A stretch of DNA of 44,908 bases from an uncultured Erysipelothrix sp. (GCA_947631935.1 CANRNG010000005.1:1-44908); one strand, 5' to 3'. Positions 1 to 8,691 are shown, counted from the first letter of the stretch. A program made the numbers and translations. Notes: generated from the sequence alone by a model not told the origin.

Positions 1-933
1 GATAAAATGACGACCGGTGAATTGATGAGTATGTTTACCTATACCATGAGTATTTTGGTGAGTTTGATGATGTTGTCCATGGTTTTTGTAATGATTAGTA
101 TGTCACTTGCTTCTGCGCAACGTATTGTTGAAGTATTGGAAGAAGAACCAACCATCACCAATCCAGAAAACCCAATTTATGAAATTAAAAATGGTGAAGT
201 CGTTTTTGAAAATGTATCCTTTGGTTATTATGAAGGCGATGACAAATACGTTCTGAGTGATATTAATTTAACCATGAAAGAAGGAGAAACCTGGGGTATT
301 TTAGGACCCACCGGATCCTCCAAAACAACCCTTACCAGCTTAATCCCTAGACTCTATGACACCCTTGAAGGTGCTGTTTATGTGGGTGGGGTTAATGTTA
401 AGGATTATGATTTAGAGTCCCTTCGTGATGCTGTAGGTATGGTACTTCAAAAGAATGTTTTATTCTCAGGAACCATTATTGAAAATATGCGTTGGGGAAA
501 TGAAAATGCAACACTTGAAGAAATTGAAGCAGCATGTAGAATATCACACGCCCATGAATTTATTGAAAAAATGCCTGATGGTTATGCTTCCCGTGTTGAA
601 CAAGGTGGAACCAACTTCTCAGGGGGACAAAAACAACGTCTTACCATTGCACGTGCCATTTTAAAGAATCCAAAAGTATTGATTTTGGATGACTCTACCA
701 GTGCCGTTGATACAAAGACTGATATGGAAATTCGTACATCGTTGAAAAACACATTGCCCAATGTTACCAAAATTATTATTTCACAACGAATCTCGTCGAT
801 TGAAGATGCAGATCATATCATTGTGATTGATGAAGGTGAAATTACGGGTATTGGTACACACGAATCCTTATTGGTGGATAATACATTGTATCAAGAAGTA
901 TTTGAAACACAGAAACGAGGTGAAGATATATGA
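1..933 (+). CDS. ABC exporter subunit with degenerate ATPase site (5'-truncated by window)
   Basis: C-terminal part of a membrane-fused ABC exporter subunit; the frame is open to base 1, so the ATG at 7 is probably internal. The last membrane helices are followed by a nucleotide-binding domain. Visible motifs are a Walker A-like GPTGSSKT (about residue 100 of the visible part; the glycine before Lys is Ser), Q-loop VLQKN, signature FSGGQ, and Walker B LILDD where Asp replaces the catalytic Glu. The switch His is Gln (SQRIS). Asp for Glu plus Gln for His is the known pattern of the degenerate half of heterodimeric exporters such as TM287/288. The stop overlaps the partner's start (ATGA), so the two are co-translated. 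Substrate cannot be read; multidrug or lipid export is the usual role. Confidence 0.93.
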   Translation, partial: DKMTTGELMSMFTYTMSILVSLMMLSMVFVMISMSLASAQRIVEVLEEEPTITNPENPIYEIKNGEVVFENVSFGYYEGDDKYVLSDINLTMKEGETWGILGPTGSSKTTLTSLIPRLYDTLEGAVYVGGVNVKDYDLESLRDAVGMVLQKNVLFSGTIIENMRWGNENATLEEIEAACRISHAHEFIEKMPDGYASRVEQGGTNFSGGQKQRLTIARAILKNPKVLILDDSTSAVDTKTDMEIRTSLKNTLPNVTKIIISQRISSIEDADHIIVIDEGEITGIGTHESLLVDNTLYQEVFETQKRGEDI

Positions 934-2825
934 ATCGTAAACCCAACACAACTGGAGCAGACGGAAGAAAATTAGACATGAAACTTTTAAAACGTCTGGT
1001 AAACTATATTTTAGATAGATATAAAGTACTCTATTTCTTTGTGTTTATTGGAATTGTAATTTCAGCTTTAGCCCAAGTGGCTTCTTCATTATTCCTTAAA
1101 ACACTGATTGATGGATATATTGAACCCCTTATTTTAGCGGCCGATAAAGACTTCGGACCCTTATTTACAGCTTTACTCACCATGGCTGGTATTTATATGG
1201 TGGGTGTAATCACAAACTTTATTTACCAAAAACTCTTGGTTGTTATTTCTCAAGGAACGATGGAAACAATTAGAAGAGATATGTTTGCGCATATGCAAAC
1301 ACTTCCTATTGGCTATTTTGATACCCATGCCCACGGAGATATCATGAGTTTATTTACCTCTGATACCGATACTTTAAGACAAGTTATTTCTCAAAGTATT
1401 CCACAATTGATTTCATCATCCATTACCATTGTGTCGGTCTTGGTTTCGATGTTTGTTCTGAGTTGGCAATTAACCCTCGTTACTTTATCCATGGTTGTGG
1501 TGATGCAATTTGCACTAAAATACATCATGGGTAAATCGGGTAAGTATTTTGCGCGTCAACAAAAAATGATTGGTGCGGAAAACGGCTATATTGAAGAGAT
1601 GATGGAAGGTGCACGCGTGGTTAAGGTCTTTAACTACGAAAACAAAGCCATCGAAAACTTTAATAAAATTAATGATGAACTCTTTGAAAGTTCTTATAAC
1701 GCCAATAAATTCGCGAATATCTTGATGCCTATTATTGGTAACCTTGGAAACATTTCCTATGTATTGGTTGCCTTTGTGGGTGGATTGGTCACGGTCAATG
1801 GATGGTCTACCTTAACAATTGGTGGCTTGGCATCGTTCTTAGCCTTGAATAGATCCTTTACCGGACCCTTAAATCAAGTGTCCCAACAACTCAACTCAGT
1901 TATCATGGCCATGGCCGGAGCTGAACGTATCTTTAACTTACTGGACCAAAAACCAGAAGTCGATGAAGGTTTTGTCACTTTGGTGAATGCTAAATATAAC
2001 GATCAAGGTGAAATTGAAGCAACCGATGAAGTGACTGGCATGTGGGCTTGGGAACATCCCCGCAAAGGAGAACATGTTTCCTATATCGAACTCAAAGGAG
2101 ATGTCCGCTTCCACGATGTAACTTTTGGATATGTTGAAGGAAAAACAGTCTTACACAATATTGATCTCTATGCAGAACCTGGGCAGAAAATTGCTTTTGT
2201 GGGTGCTACAGGGGCAGGTAAGACAACCATTACCAACCTTATTAATCGATTCTATGATATCAATGAAGGATCCATTACGTATGATGGTATTGATGTTAAA
2301 TTAATTAAGAAAGATGATTTAAGACGTTCACTTGGAATTGTACTTCAAGATACCAATTTATTTACGGGAACCATTGAAGACAATATTAAATATGCAAGAC
2401 CGGATGCAACACATGAGGAAGTCGTGGCTGCCTCAAAACTTGCGAATGCCCATCACTTTATCAAACACTTAGAGAATGGCTACGATACAGTCTTAACCCA
2501 CGGTGGTTCAGCCTTATCCCAAGGACAAAGACAACTCTTATCCATCGCTAGAGCCGCATTGGCAAACTCGCCTGTGCTAATCTTAGATGAAGCAACATCA
2601 TCCATTGACTCACAAACTGAGAAATTAGTTCAAGAGGGTATGGACAAGTTGATGCATAATCGTACAACCTTTGTTATTGCGCATAGATTGAGTACCATTA
2701 AAAATGCACACGTAATCATGGTTTTGGATCAGGGTCGTATAGTCGAACGTGGAGATCATGCATCACTCATGGAAAAACAAGGCATTTATTACCAATTATA
2801 CACAGGTATGATTGAGAATGATTAG
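930..2825 (+). CDS. ABC exporter subunit with intact catalytic site (partner of preceding gene)
   Basis: 631-residue exporter half-transporter: an N-terminal six-helix membrane domain (about residues 25-330), then an ATPase domain. A long linker containing the motif WAWEHPR precedes the ATPase domain and is, from memory, typical of one Bacillota exporter family. Walker A is GATGAGKTT (about 425), the signature is the altered LSQGQ, Walker B has the catalytic Glu (LILDEATS, E554), and the switch His is present (AHRLS, H585). Intact Walker B and His with a weakened signature complement the first subunit, giving one active and one degenerate ATP site. It overlaps the upstream gene by 4 bases with GAGGTG as ribosome site. 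A terminator follows directly. Confidence 0.95.
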   Translation: MNRKPNTTGADGRKLDMKLLKRLVNYILDRYKVLYFFVFIGIVISALAQVASSLFLKTLIDGYIEPLILAADKDFGPLFTALLTMAGIYMVGVITNFIYQKLLVVISQGTMETIRRDMFAHMQTLPIGYFDTHAHGDIMSLFTSDTDTLRQVISQSIPQLISSSITIVSVLVSMFVLSWQLTLVTLSMVVVMQFALKYIMGKSGKYFARQQKMIGAENGYIEEMMEGARVVKVFNYENKAIENFNKINDELFESSYNANKFANILMPIIGNLGNISYVLVAFVGGLVTVNGWSTLTIGGLASFLALNRSFTGPLNQVSQQLNSVIMAMAGAERIFNLLDQKPEVDEGFVTLVNAKYNDQGEIEATDEVTGMWAWEHPRKGEHVSYIELKGDVRFHDVTFGYVEGKTVLHNIDLYAEPGQKIAFVGATGAGKTTITNLINRFYDINEGSITYDGIDVKLIKKDDLRRSLGIVLQDTNLFTGTIEDNIKYARPDATHEEVVAASKLANAHHFIKHLENGYDTVLTHGGSALSQGQRQLLSIARAALANSPVLILDEATSSIDSQTEKLVQEGMDKLMHNRTTFVIAHRLSTIKNAHVIMVLDQGRIVERGDHASLMEKQGIYYQLYTGMIEND

Positions 2826-2830
2826 TTTTA

Positions 2831-2859
2831 AAAACAACCTAACTTTGGGTTGTTTTTTT
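2831..2859 (+). terminator. Intrinsic terminator of the ABC exporter operon
   Basis: Stem AAAACAACC/GGTTGTTTT with an 8-base loop, followed by a T run, 5 bases after the stop codon. The following 2860-3042 holds no supportable gene; one start-less reading frame there was rejected. Confidence 0.85.
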
Positions 2860-3042
2860 AGTCTTCACGGATGTTTTATTGTTTCTATTGCAGAACTATC
2901 ATTCTATGGACTCCCAGATACAGTAAATGAAGCAGAGGAAATTTTGAGATTGAGTTGAACTTGGTCTCAACAATTCTGCTTAAGGCTTATTAATGGAGTG
3001 ATTGGTTGAGATTAAAAAGAGATATTTAAATAATAAATAAGC

Positions 3043-3087
3043 AATGAAAAAGGACGTATTCTTAGGTGAATGCGTCCTTTTTTCATT
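3043..3087 (-). terminator. Terminator hairpin at the end of the floA operon
   Basis: Near-perfect inverted repeat, AATGAAAAAGGACG pairing with CGTCCTTTTTTCATT, with one extra T in the right arm. The A/T runs on both sides could make it work in both directions. It touches the stop codon of the last gene of the minus-strand operon. Confidence 0.75.
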
Positions 3088-3565
3088 ATCTCAAACTTTT
3101 TGGTTTTTGAAGAATTTCAGAAATGATTAATGCCTGTTTCATAGAAACATTATCAAATACTTTAGCTGGATTTGCAGTTACGATTTGAATCGTATCTTCT
3201 TCAATAAAGATGGATTCTCCATCGTCTATGTAATCATAAGTATCTACTTCAAAGACATCCGTATCAAAATTGCTTTCATATGAATCCCAATAAGCTTCAA
3301 AATCTTCGTAAGTGGGATCGTCTTCTAAGGAAATAAAGTTTTCTTCGACAGAAACCGTCTCATTGATTGCATCTTCAGTGCTATCATAACTGTCATGATT
3401 GGTCTCCTTCTTGAATTCCTGAGCAAATTCTTCCACAAGATCATTAAAGTAATCAGAAAATTTCTTTTTACTTTTAGAAGGTTGTTGGTTACGTTTTATC
3501 CTCATAATGCCAAATCCAACCACAAAGATCAAATAAAGAATAAGTGGGAAAAAGAGTTCAAACAT
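3086..3565 (-). CDS. Small membrane-anchored acidic protein, third gene of the floA operon
   Basis: 159 residues with no family I recognise. One N-terminal membrane helix (about residues 3-21) is followed by a basic stretch (RIKRNQQ.KSKKK, positive-inside side) and then a strongly acidic cytosolic tail rich in D, E, Y and S. The start overlaps the floA stop by one base (TGATG), so it is translationally coupled to floA. In Bacillus subtilis the floA locus (yqeZ-yqfA-yqfB) also has a small third gene, but I see no basis to call this yqfB. A role as a FloA membrane-microdomain partner is inference from position only. Confidence 0.75.
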   Translation of the reverse strand: MFELFFPLILYLIFVVGFGIMRIKRNQQPSKSKKKFSDYFNDLVEEFAQEFKKETNHDSYDSTEDAINETVSVEENFISLEDDPTYEDFEAYWDSYESNFDTDVFEVDTYDYIDDGESIFIEEDTIQIVTANPAKVFDNVSMKQALIISEILQKPKSLR

Positions 3566-4581
3566 CAGTCTTGGCCTTCGGTTGGGTTGTGTGCAGGACT
3601 GGTATCTTTCGCGATGGCTTCACGCATGGAAGTGTCGGATTGGATGTTTCTTAAGTTGTAGTAGTCCATAATACCCAAGTTTCCTTTTCTGAAAGCTTCT
3701 GCAATCGCAAGGGGCACTTCTGATTCCGCTTCAATTACTTTTGCGCGCATGCGTTGGACTTCAGCAATCATTTCTTGTTCCTTGGCAACCGCAAAGGCAC
3801 GTCTTTCTTCTGCTTTGGCTTGGGCAATCTTCTTATCAGCCATGGCTTGGTCTGCTTGAAGTTTCGCACCAATGTTACGTCCCACATCAACATCAGCAAT
3901 ATCAATGGATAAAATCTCAAAGGCGGTTCCAGAGTCAAGCCCTTTTCTTAAGATAGTTTGAGAGATGGAGTCGGGGTTTTCCAAAACAACGGAGTGTTTT
4001 TCAGCAGAACCAACTGTTGTAACAATTCCTTCACCAACACGGGCAATGATAGTTTCTTCACCAGCACCCCCAACCAATCTTTCAATGTTGGCACGCACGG
4101 TTACCTTTGCTTTGGCTTTAACTTCAATCCCGTCCATGGCCACACCGGAAATAATGGGTGTTTCAATAACTTTAGGATTAACAGACACTTGGACTGCTTC
4201 AAATACATTACGTCCAGCCAAATCAATGGCTGCAGCTTGTTCAAATTCAAGATCGATATTGGCGCGTTGGGCTGCTATCAATGCATCCACAACCAAGTTT
4301 ACATTTCCACCTGCCAAATGGTGGGCTTCAAGTTCGTTGGTATCGATTAAGAGTCCTGCTTTGGTTGCTTTAATTAAGGGATTTACAATCCTAGCGGGCG
4401 TTACGCGTCGCAATCTCATTCCCACCAAATCACCAATGGTGACCTTTGTTCCTGAGAAGTAGGCTGAAACCCATAATCCTACCGGTACATATCTAAAGAA
4501 TACGAGAATCAAAACAACCAGAATAATTGTAATCAAAAGTCCATAATAATTAGCGTTAAATAACACATCGAATACATTCAT
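3565..4581 (-). CDS. floA: Flotillin-like protein FloA
   Basis: 338 residues, close to the usual ~330 for the bacterial FloA (YqfA) family of membrane scaffold proteins that organise functional microdomains. A hydrophobic N-terminal hairpin (about residues 10-45) is followed by the conserved SPFH/band-7-like region (e.g. [15 protein letters not shown]) and an Ala/Glu/Lys-rich helical region near 240-300 ([21 protein letters not shown]) that drives oligomerisation. It begins 4 bases after the nfeD stop, and the downstream small gene overlaps its stop. nfeD-floA adjacency is a widely conserved pairing and supports the call. Confidence 0.95.
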   Translation of the reverse strand: MNVFDVLFNANYYGLLITIILVVLILVFFRYVPVGLWVSAYFSGTKVTIGDLVGMRLRRVTPARIVNPLIKATKAGLLIDTNELEAHHLAGGNVNLVVDALIAAQRANIDLEFEQAAAIDLAGRNVFEAVQVSVNPKVIETPIISGVAMDGIEVKAKAKVTVRANIERLVGGAGEETIIARVGEGIVTTVGSAEKHSVVLENPDSISQTILRKGLDSGTAFEILSIDIADVDVGRNIGAKLQADQAMADKKIAQAKAEERRAFAVAKEQEMIAEVQRMRAKVIEAESEVPLAIAEAFRKGNLGIMDYYNLRNIQSDTSMREAIAKDTSPAHNPTEGQD

Positions 4582-4585
4582 AAGC

Positions 4586-5200
4586 TTAATCAGTTTCCTT
4601 TCTTACATAAATTTTTGCGCCTTCTACGCGGTGTACACGTATGACTTGATCGCGAGCAATCATATCCATATCGGATATGACATCGAAAATATTTTCGCCA
4701 AACTGAGCACGACCAACGGGTCTTAAGTCAGTAAGGGTTACGCCAGTTTCTTTCTCTAAATAAGAAAGATCTGGGTTGGCAGAATAACCACTGGGTTGAT
4801 TCAGTGCTGTATTCAAGATAAACCGTTGGGTCAGTTGAATTTTTACATTGAATTTCGCAAACATATAAGTGATGAGAGCGATTGTTGTGATTGCCGCGAT
4901 GTAGACCACCAAGACATCAATGAACGATTCTGTGTACCAATAGAGTCCAGCAATCGTTCCTAATAAACCCAAAACTCCGGCAATTCCAAATCCTGGAATA
5001 TAAAATTCAACAATGAGTAATAAGATACCCAACATGAACAATAAATATTGTAGCCAATAACCATTCCATACTGCAAAGAATACAGCAAACATGATGACGC
5101 TGAGTGTTAGATAGAGCCATTGTGGCTTTTTATATGCTGCGATCACCATAAAAGCAACTGCTACCATTGCAAAAAAAATAAATGTTAGGTAAGTTGACAT
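4586..5200 (-). CDS. NfeD-like membrane protein (short form)
   Basis: 204 residues with four to five membrane helices in the first ~115 residues, including the glycine-rich [13 protein letters not shown] motif typical of NfeD. A C-terminal soluble beta-barrel (OB-fold, about 148-202: [12 protein letters not shown]) follows. The N-terminal ClpP-like serine protease of long NfeD proteins is absent, so this is the short form that partners with flotillins. It is the first gene of the minus-strand operon. The ribosome site AAAGGGGG sits 8 bases before the ATG. Confidence 0.9.
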   Translation of the reverse strand: MSTYLTFIFFAMVAVAFMVIAAYKKPQWLYLTLSVIMFAVFFAVWNGYWLQYLLFMLGILLLIVEFYIPGFGIAGVLGLLGTIAGLYWYTESFIDVLVVYIAAITTIALITYMFAKFNVKIQLTQRFILNTALNQPSGYSANPDLSYLEKETGVTLTDLRPVGRAQFGENIFDVISDMDMIARDQVIRVHRVEGAKIYVRKETD

Positions 5201-5321
5201 ATTTGTTGCCCCCTTTCTATATAATTATTCTATCATATCTCAAATCTATTAAAAAATAGTATTGTTAAATTTTCGTTATTTGAAAATATCCACTGTCTAG
5301 ACGATTTAACCGATGAAAAAT

Positions 5322-5333
5322 ATTAATACCAAT
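5322..5333. promoter_or_regulatory. Operator-like box O1 upstream of the PTS gene
   Basis: ATTAATACCAAT matches 10 of 12 positions of the perfect palindrome found downstream (5391-5402). It lies upstream of the -35 element. Likely a second binding site for the same repressor; inferred from similarity only. Confidence 0.45.
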
Positions 5334-5352
5334 AAATTTATTCTGGAAAGCC

Positions 5353-5381
5353 TTTACATTTTAAAAAGAAGTGGTTATAAT
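5353..5381 (+). promoter_or_regulatory. Promoter of the PTS EIIC/6-phospho-beta-glucosidase genes
   Basis: TTTACA, 17 bases, TATAAT: a near-consensus sigma-A promoter. The segment GGAAAGCCTTTACA (5345-5358) overlaps the -35 and resembles a catabolite-responsive element, with two mismatches including one in the central CG; I count that only as a weak cre candidate. Confidence 0.75.
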
Positions 5382-5390
5382 GAAATAGAA

Positions 5391-5402
5391 ATTGGTACCA
5401 AT
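5391..5402. promoter_or_regulatory. Palindromic operator O2 at the transcription start
   Basis: Perfect 12-base palindrome ATTGGTACCAAT placed 9 bases after the -10 box, i.e. covering the expected transcription start, where a repressor would block RNA polymerase. Related boxes lie at 5322-5333 and 6776-6787. The cognate regulator is not identified. Confidence 0.6.
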
Positions 5403-5434
5403 GAATTAAAGTCATAAGAATAAGGAGGACTTTT

Positions 5435-6757
5435 ATGCAAGGCTTAATTAATTTTTTAGAAGCTAAGTTCGTACCGCTAGCCGCAAAGGTTGGGGGACAA
5501 AAGCACTTGGTCGCAATCCGTGACTCATTTGCTGCGTTAATGCCATTAATTATGGCAGGGGCAATTGCTGTACTTTTAAATAACGTGTTCTTTGTGCCAT
5601 GGGGGTTATTGGCAGCAGACGCATTTTTAGGGGCAGATCATGCATTTATCGTTTGGACAAACCAATATATCGCACCATTCTTCTCAAGTGTTGAAACAGG
5701 TACTTTGAGTATCTTGGCACTTGCTTTGGTATTTACTATTGCGTTCAACAGAGCACGTCAAGAAGGTAAAGATGAAATCATTACTTCATTAATCGCGTTG
5801 GGATCATTCATGCTACTTGGATCATTGACAAGAAGCAATGAAGTGGTTGCTGGACACGTAACAAACTATTTAGGAGCACAAGGGATCTTTATAGCATTGT
5901 TAGTGGGTCTAATCGCACCTTCAATTTACTTTGCAATCGTCAATAAAAACTGGGTTATCAGTATGCCAGACAGTGTTCCGCCAGCAGTTGCTAAAGGATT
6001 TAGCGGAATCATTCCTGGTGCACTTACACTCTTTGTCTTTGCTGGTGTAAACTATGTGTTCTCAATGGGGGCTGAAACATCATTGTTTATTTGGTTTGAA
6101 GATAATGTTGGAAGCACATTGGCTCAATTAAGCCAAGGTTTACCAGCTGTTATCATAACATCAACCTTAATTCCACTCTTATGGTTCTTTGGTTTACATG
6201 GTGCTAACTTACTAGAAGCATTTATGCAACCAGTATATGGAACTTTACAAACAGAAAACCTACAAGCATTTGCTAACAGTGGTGGAACAATTACATCCGT
6301 TGCTGATGGTCTACATGCATGGGTACGTGGATCATGGGATGCATACGTATTCCATGGGGGATCAGGAGCAACTTTACCTCTGCTTCTTGCAATTTTCGCA
6401 GTATCAAAAGTTAAAGATCATCGTGAAATTGCACGTTTGGGTATTGCACCTGGAATCTTCATGATTAACGAACCTGTACTCTTTGGTTTACCAGTTGTAT
6501 TGAACCCAATCTACTTGGTACCATTTGTACTAAACCAACCTATTCTTGCAACGATTGCTTATCTTGCAACAACAAGTGGCTTCGCTGGTCCAATTGTTAA
6601 CTCAGTACCATGGACAACACCTCCTGTACTGAATGCATTACTAGCAACAAACTTCAGTATGGGTGCTGGTCTCATTGCATTAATTAATATGGCAGTCGCA
6701 TTCGTGATTTATCTACCATTTGTTTTTGTAGCAAATCGCGCAGCATCTGCCGAATAA
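5435..6757 (+). CDS. PTS EIIC, lactose/cellobiose family
   Basis: 440-residue membrane permease of the phosphoenolpyruvate sugar phosphotransferase system, cellobiose/lichenan (CelB-like) type. About ten hydrophobic segments are visible, with the family's typical start (INFLEAKFVPLAAKVGGQKHL), the central LWFFGLHGANLLEAF region and the substrate-site segment INEPVLFGLPVVLNP. It moves a beta-glucoside while the sugar is phosphorylated. No EIIA or EIIB partner is encoded in the window, so these must be supplied from elsewhere. It is followed at 97 bases by a 6-phospho-beta-glucosidase. Start supported by AGGAGG 7 bases upstream. celB is the nearest symbol, but substrate is not proven. Confidence 0.93.
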   Translation: MQGLINFLEAKFVPLAAKVGGQKHLVAIRDSFAALMPLIMAGAIAVLLNNVFFVPWGLLAADAFLGADHAFIVWTNQYIAPFFSSVETGTLSILALALVFTIAFNRARQEGKDEIITSLIALGSFMLLGSLTRSNEVVAGHVTNYLGAQGIFIALLVGLIAPSIYFAIVNKNWVISMPDSVPPAVAKGFSGIIPGALTLFVFAGVNYVFSMGAETSLFIWFEDNVGSTLAQLSQGLPAVIITSTLIPLLWFFGLHGANLLEAFMQPVYGTLQTENLQAFANSGGTITSVADGLHAWVRGSWDAYVFHGGSGATLPLLLAIFAVSKVKDHREIARLGIAPGIFMINEPVLFGLPVVLNPIYLVPFVLNQPILATIAYLATTSGFAGPIVNSVPWTTPPVLNALLATNFSMGAGLIALINMAVAFVIYLPFVFVANRAASAE

Positions 6758-6775
6758 ATAAAAAGTCAATAAAAG

Positions 6776-6787
6776 TAAAGTACCAAT
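6776..6787. promoter_or_regulatory. Third operator-like half site (O3)
   Basis: TAAAGTACCAAT matches 8 of 12 positions of ATTGGTACCAAT, including the complete GTACCAAT half. A TATAAT box at 6794-6799 follows, so a secondary promoter for the glucosidase is possible, though no good -35 is visible. Confidence 0.3.
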
Positions 6788-6803
6788 TTTGCTTATAATT
6801 GAA

Positions 6804-6827
6804 GAATTAGCCCGAGAGGGCTAATTC
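6804..6827 (+). other. Perfect hairpin between EIIC and glucosidase genes
   Basis: GAATTAGCCC-GAGA-GGGCTAATTC: a 10-base-pair stem with a GAGA tetraloop and no T run. It is unlikely to terminate efficiently. It may stabilise the upstream message or separate the expression levels of the two genes. Confidence 0.6.
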
Positions 6828-6853
6828 TATTATTAATTGCTTGGAGGATATTG

Positions 6854-8308
6854 ATGACTAAAGAAAACAAAAAATTAAATGAACAGATTGTTCAATCTAT
6901 TCCAAAACAATTTCTATGGGGGGCAGCTTCAGCGGCATATCAAGTTGAAGGGGGATTTGAGGCTGATGGAAAAGTAGCTTCAATCTGGGATGAATGGACT
7001 AAGATTCCTGGGAAAACATTTGAAGGAACCAATGGTGATGTGGCGACAGATCATTACCATCGTTACAAAGAAGATGTAGCCTTAATGAAAGAAATGGGTT
7101 TAAAAACATACCGTTTTTCTATTTCATGGACACGTATCTTAGATGGAGACAAGGTCAATAAAAAGGGTTTAGAATTTTATCATAACCTGATGGATGCCTT
7201 GATTGAAAATGGAATCGAACCCATGGTCACACTTTATCATTGGGATTTACCCAAGCGTTACCAAGACCAATATGGGGGATGGCTATCTCGTGATGTTATT
7301 GAAGATTTTCTTGTTTATGCAAAACTTTGTTTTGATGAATTTCATACAAAAGTGAAATACTGGATTGTTATGAATGAACCCAATATTTTCACACATCAAG
7401 GATATATTTTAGGGGTACATCCGCCAGGACATAAAGACCAAATGAACGAATTCTTACGTAGTTACCACCATACGGCTTTAGTTCATGCCAAAACGGTGGC
7501 ATTGTATAAAAATGGGGATTACCAAGAAGGTATGATTGGAAGTTCAATCGCATTGACACCTGGATATTCTAGATCAGAAGATCCAAAGGACCTCTTGGCT
7601 ACGCAACGTTATCTGGATCTCAATTTCTATTGGTTTACAGATGTTTACTACAAAGGTACATACCCATCATGGGCTTGGGAATACTATACACAAGCTGGGT
7701 TTATCGACTTTGAAATCAATGAAGAAGATGCTGAATTACTTAAATCAGCAGCCAAACTCACAGATTTCATTGGCATTAATTACTACCAAAGTACCACCCT
7801 TGCGGACAATCCAATCGAAGGGGGCGTGGGTGTTAAAATGTTTAATACAGATGGAAAGAAACGTGATTTTGAAGAATCTGGAATTCCTGGATTATACAAA
7901 AATGTTGAAAATCCAAATGTGACATACACCAACTGGAACTGGGTTGTCGATCCAAATGGATTAACGCATACCTTAAAGCTCTTAAATGAAACTTATGGTT
8001 TGCCCATTGTGATTAGTGAAAATGGTTTGGGGGCTTTTGATAGCGTTGTGGATGGTAAAGTTCATGATGACTATCGAATTGATTTCATCGCAAAGCATTT
8101 GGTAGCGATTGGGGAAGCAATTGAACAAGGCGTAAACGTCTTGGCTTATTGTGTATGGTCATTTACAGACTTATTATCTTGGCTCAACGGATATCAAAAA
8201 CGATATGGTGTAGTGTATGTGGATTTTGATGATATCGCATTACCACGTTTACGAAAAGATTCATTCTATTGGTATCAAGATCTTATTAAAGAATGGGAAA
8301 ATAAATAA
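6854..8308 (+). CDS. 6-phospho-beta-glucosidase, glycoside hydrolase family 1
   Basis: 484-residue GH1 enzyme that splits the phosphorylated beta-glucoside delivered by the PTS. Acid/base Glu is in MNEPN (E175) and nucleophile Glu in SENG (E389). The phosphate-binding triad known from 6-phospho-beta-glycosidases (Ser-x6-Lys-x-Tyr; S428/K435/Y437 in LacG) is present as S442, K449 and Y451 in SWLNGYQKRY, so the substrate is a 6-phosphate sugar. The ORF track starts at a TTG at 6851; I prefer the ATG at 6854, six bases after GGAGG. Probably co-transcribed with the EIIC gene. bglA/bglH-type; the exact symbol is not assigned. Confidence 0.94.
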   Translation: MTKENKKLNEQIVQSIPKQFLWGAASAAYQVEGGFEADGKVASIWDEWTKIPGKTFEGTNGDVATDHYHRYKEDVALMKEMGLKTYRFSISWTRILDGDKVNKKGLEFYHNLMDALIENGIEPMVTLYHWDLPKRYQDQYGGWLSRDVIEDFLVYAKLCFDEFHTKVKYWIVMNEPNIFTHQGYILGVHPPGHKDQMNEFLRSYHHTALVHAKTVALYKNGDYQEGMIGSSIALTPGYSRSEDPKDLLATQRYLDLNFYWFTDVYYKGTYPSWAWEYYTQAGFIDFEINEEDAELLKSAAKLTDFIGINYYQSTTLADNPIEGGVGVKMFNTDGKKRDFEESGIPGLYKNVENPNVTYTNWNWVVDPNGLTHTLKLLNETYGLPIVISENGLGAFDSVVDGKVHDDYRIDFIAKHLVAIGEAIEQGVNVLAYCVWSFTDLLSWLNGYQKRYGVVYVDFDDIALPRLRKDSFYWYQDLIKEWENK

Positions 8309-8316
8309 TGTTAAAG

Positions 8317-8348
8317 AGATTGTATTTTGGGGAATACAATCTTTTTTT
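8317..8348 (+). terminator. Terminator of the beta-glucoside genes
   Basis: AGATTGTATT-TTGGGG-AATACAATCT followed by a T run; perfect 10-bp stem. Confidence 0.92.
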
Positions 8349-8359
8349 GTGTTAAAGTA

Positions 8360-8388
8360 TTGCAATAATATACCCTAGGGGGTATATT
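8360..8388 (+). promoter_or_regulatory. Promoter of the persulfide cassette
   Basis: TTGCAA, 17 bases, TATATT. The spacer is filled by the palindromic operator, so repressor binding would exclude RNA polymerase. Confidence 0.7.
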
Positions 8389-8391
8389 ATT
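8364..8391. promoter_or_regulatory. CsoR/CstR-family operator
   Basis: Perfect inverted repeat with 12-base arms, AATAATATACCC and GGGTATATTATT, around TAGG. The ATACCC...GGGTAT core is the operator type bound by CsoR/CstR-family repressors. The regulator encoded at the end of the cassette (10605-10856) is the obvious ligand, giving autoregulation. Confidence 0.8.
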
Positions 8392-8412
8392 AAAGACATA
8401 AAGGAGGAAGCA

Positions 8413-8691
8413 ATGTTAAATTTATTTAAAAGAATAGAAACAGTATTATGGGAAGATATCAAACCATCTGATCTCATTATCGATGTTCGTGAACCACACG
8501 AATTTAAAACAAGACACGCGCGCAATGCGAAAAATGTGCCACTATCAAAAATACCGCAATACAATACAGATAAAGAAGTCTATGTGGTTTGTGCAAGTGG
8601 CGCAAGAAGTAGACGTGCTGTTAAAATCCTAAACAAAAAGGGGATTAAAGCAAAAAATATAAAGGGAGGAATGATGCATTATGGACGCTAA
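8413..8691 (+). CDS. Single-domain rhodanese (sulfurtransferase)
   Basis: 92-residue rhodanese-fold protein. The DVREPHEF element (about 26-33) and the active-site loop CASGARS with Cys60 are intact, so it can carry a persulfide. It begins the cassette behind AAAGGAGG, and its end overlaps the reductase gene by 11 bases. Family knowledge: single-domain rhodaneses shuttle sulfane sulfur between thiols; here the likely partners are the reductase and the second small rhodanese. Confidence 0.92.
   Translation: MLNLFKRIETVLWEDIKPSDLIIDVREPHEFKTRHARNAKNVPLSKIPQYNTDKEVYVVCASGARSRRAVKILNKKGIKAKNIKGGMMHYGR

Noticed and set aside
2860-3042. Start-less reading frame (ending ..GLPDTVNEAEEILRLS) after the first ABC operon
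   Set aside because: Protein-like for about 30 codons, but it has no start or ribosome site and begins in a terminator; too short to call a pseudogene.
3958-4462. Plus-strand ORFs of 130 and 165 residues across floA
   Set aside because: Shadows of a well-supported minus-strand flotillin gene.
6804-6827. Terminator between EIIC and glucosidase genes
   Set aside because: The stem is perfect but no T run follows, so I list it only as a hairpin.
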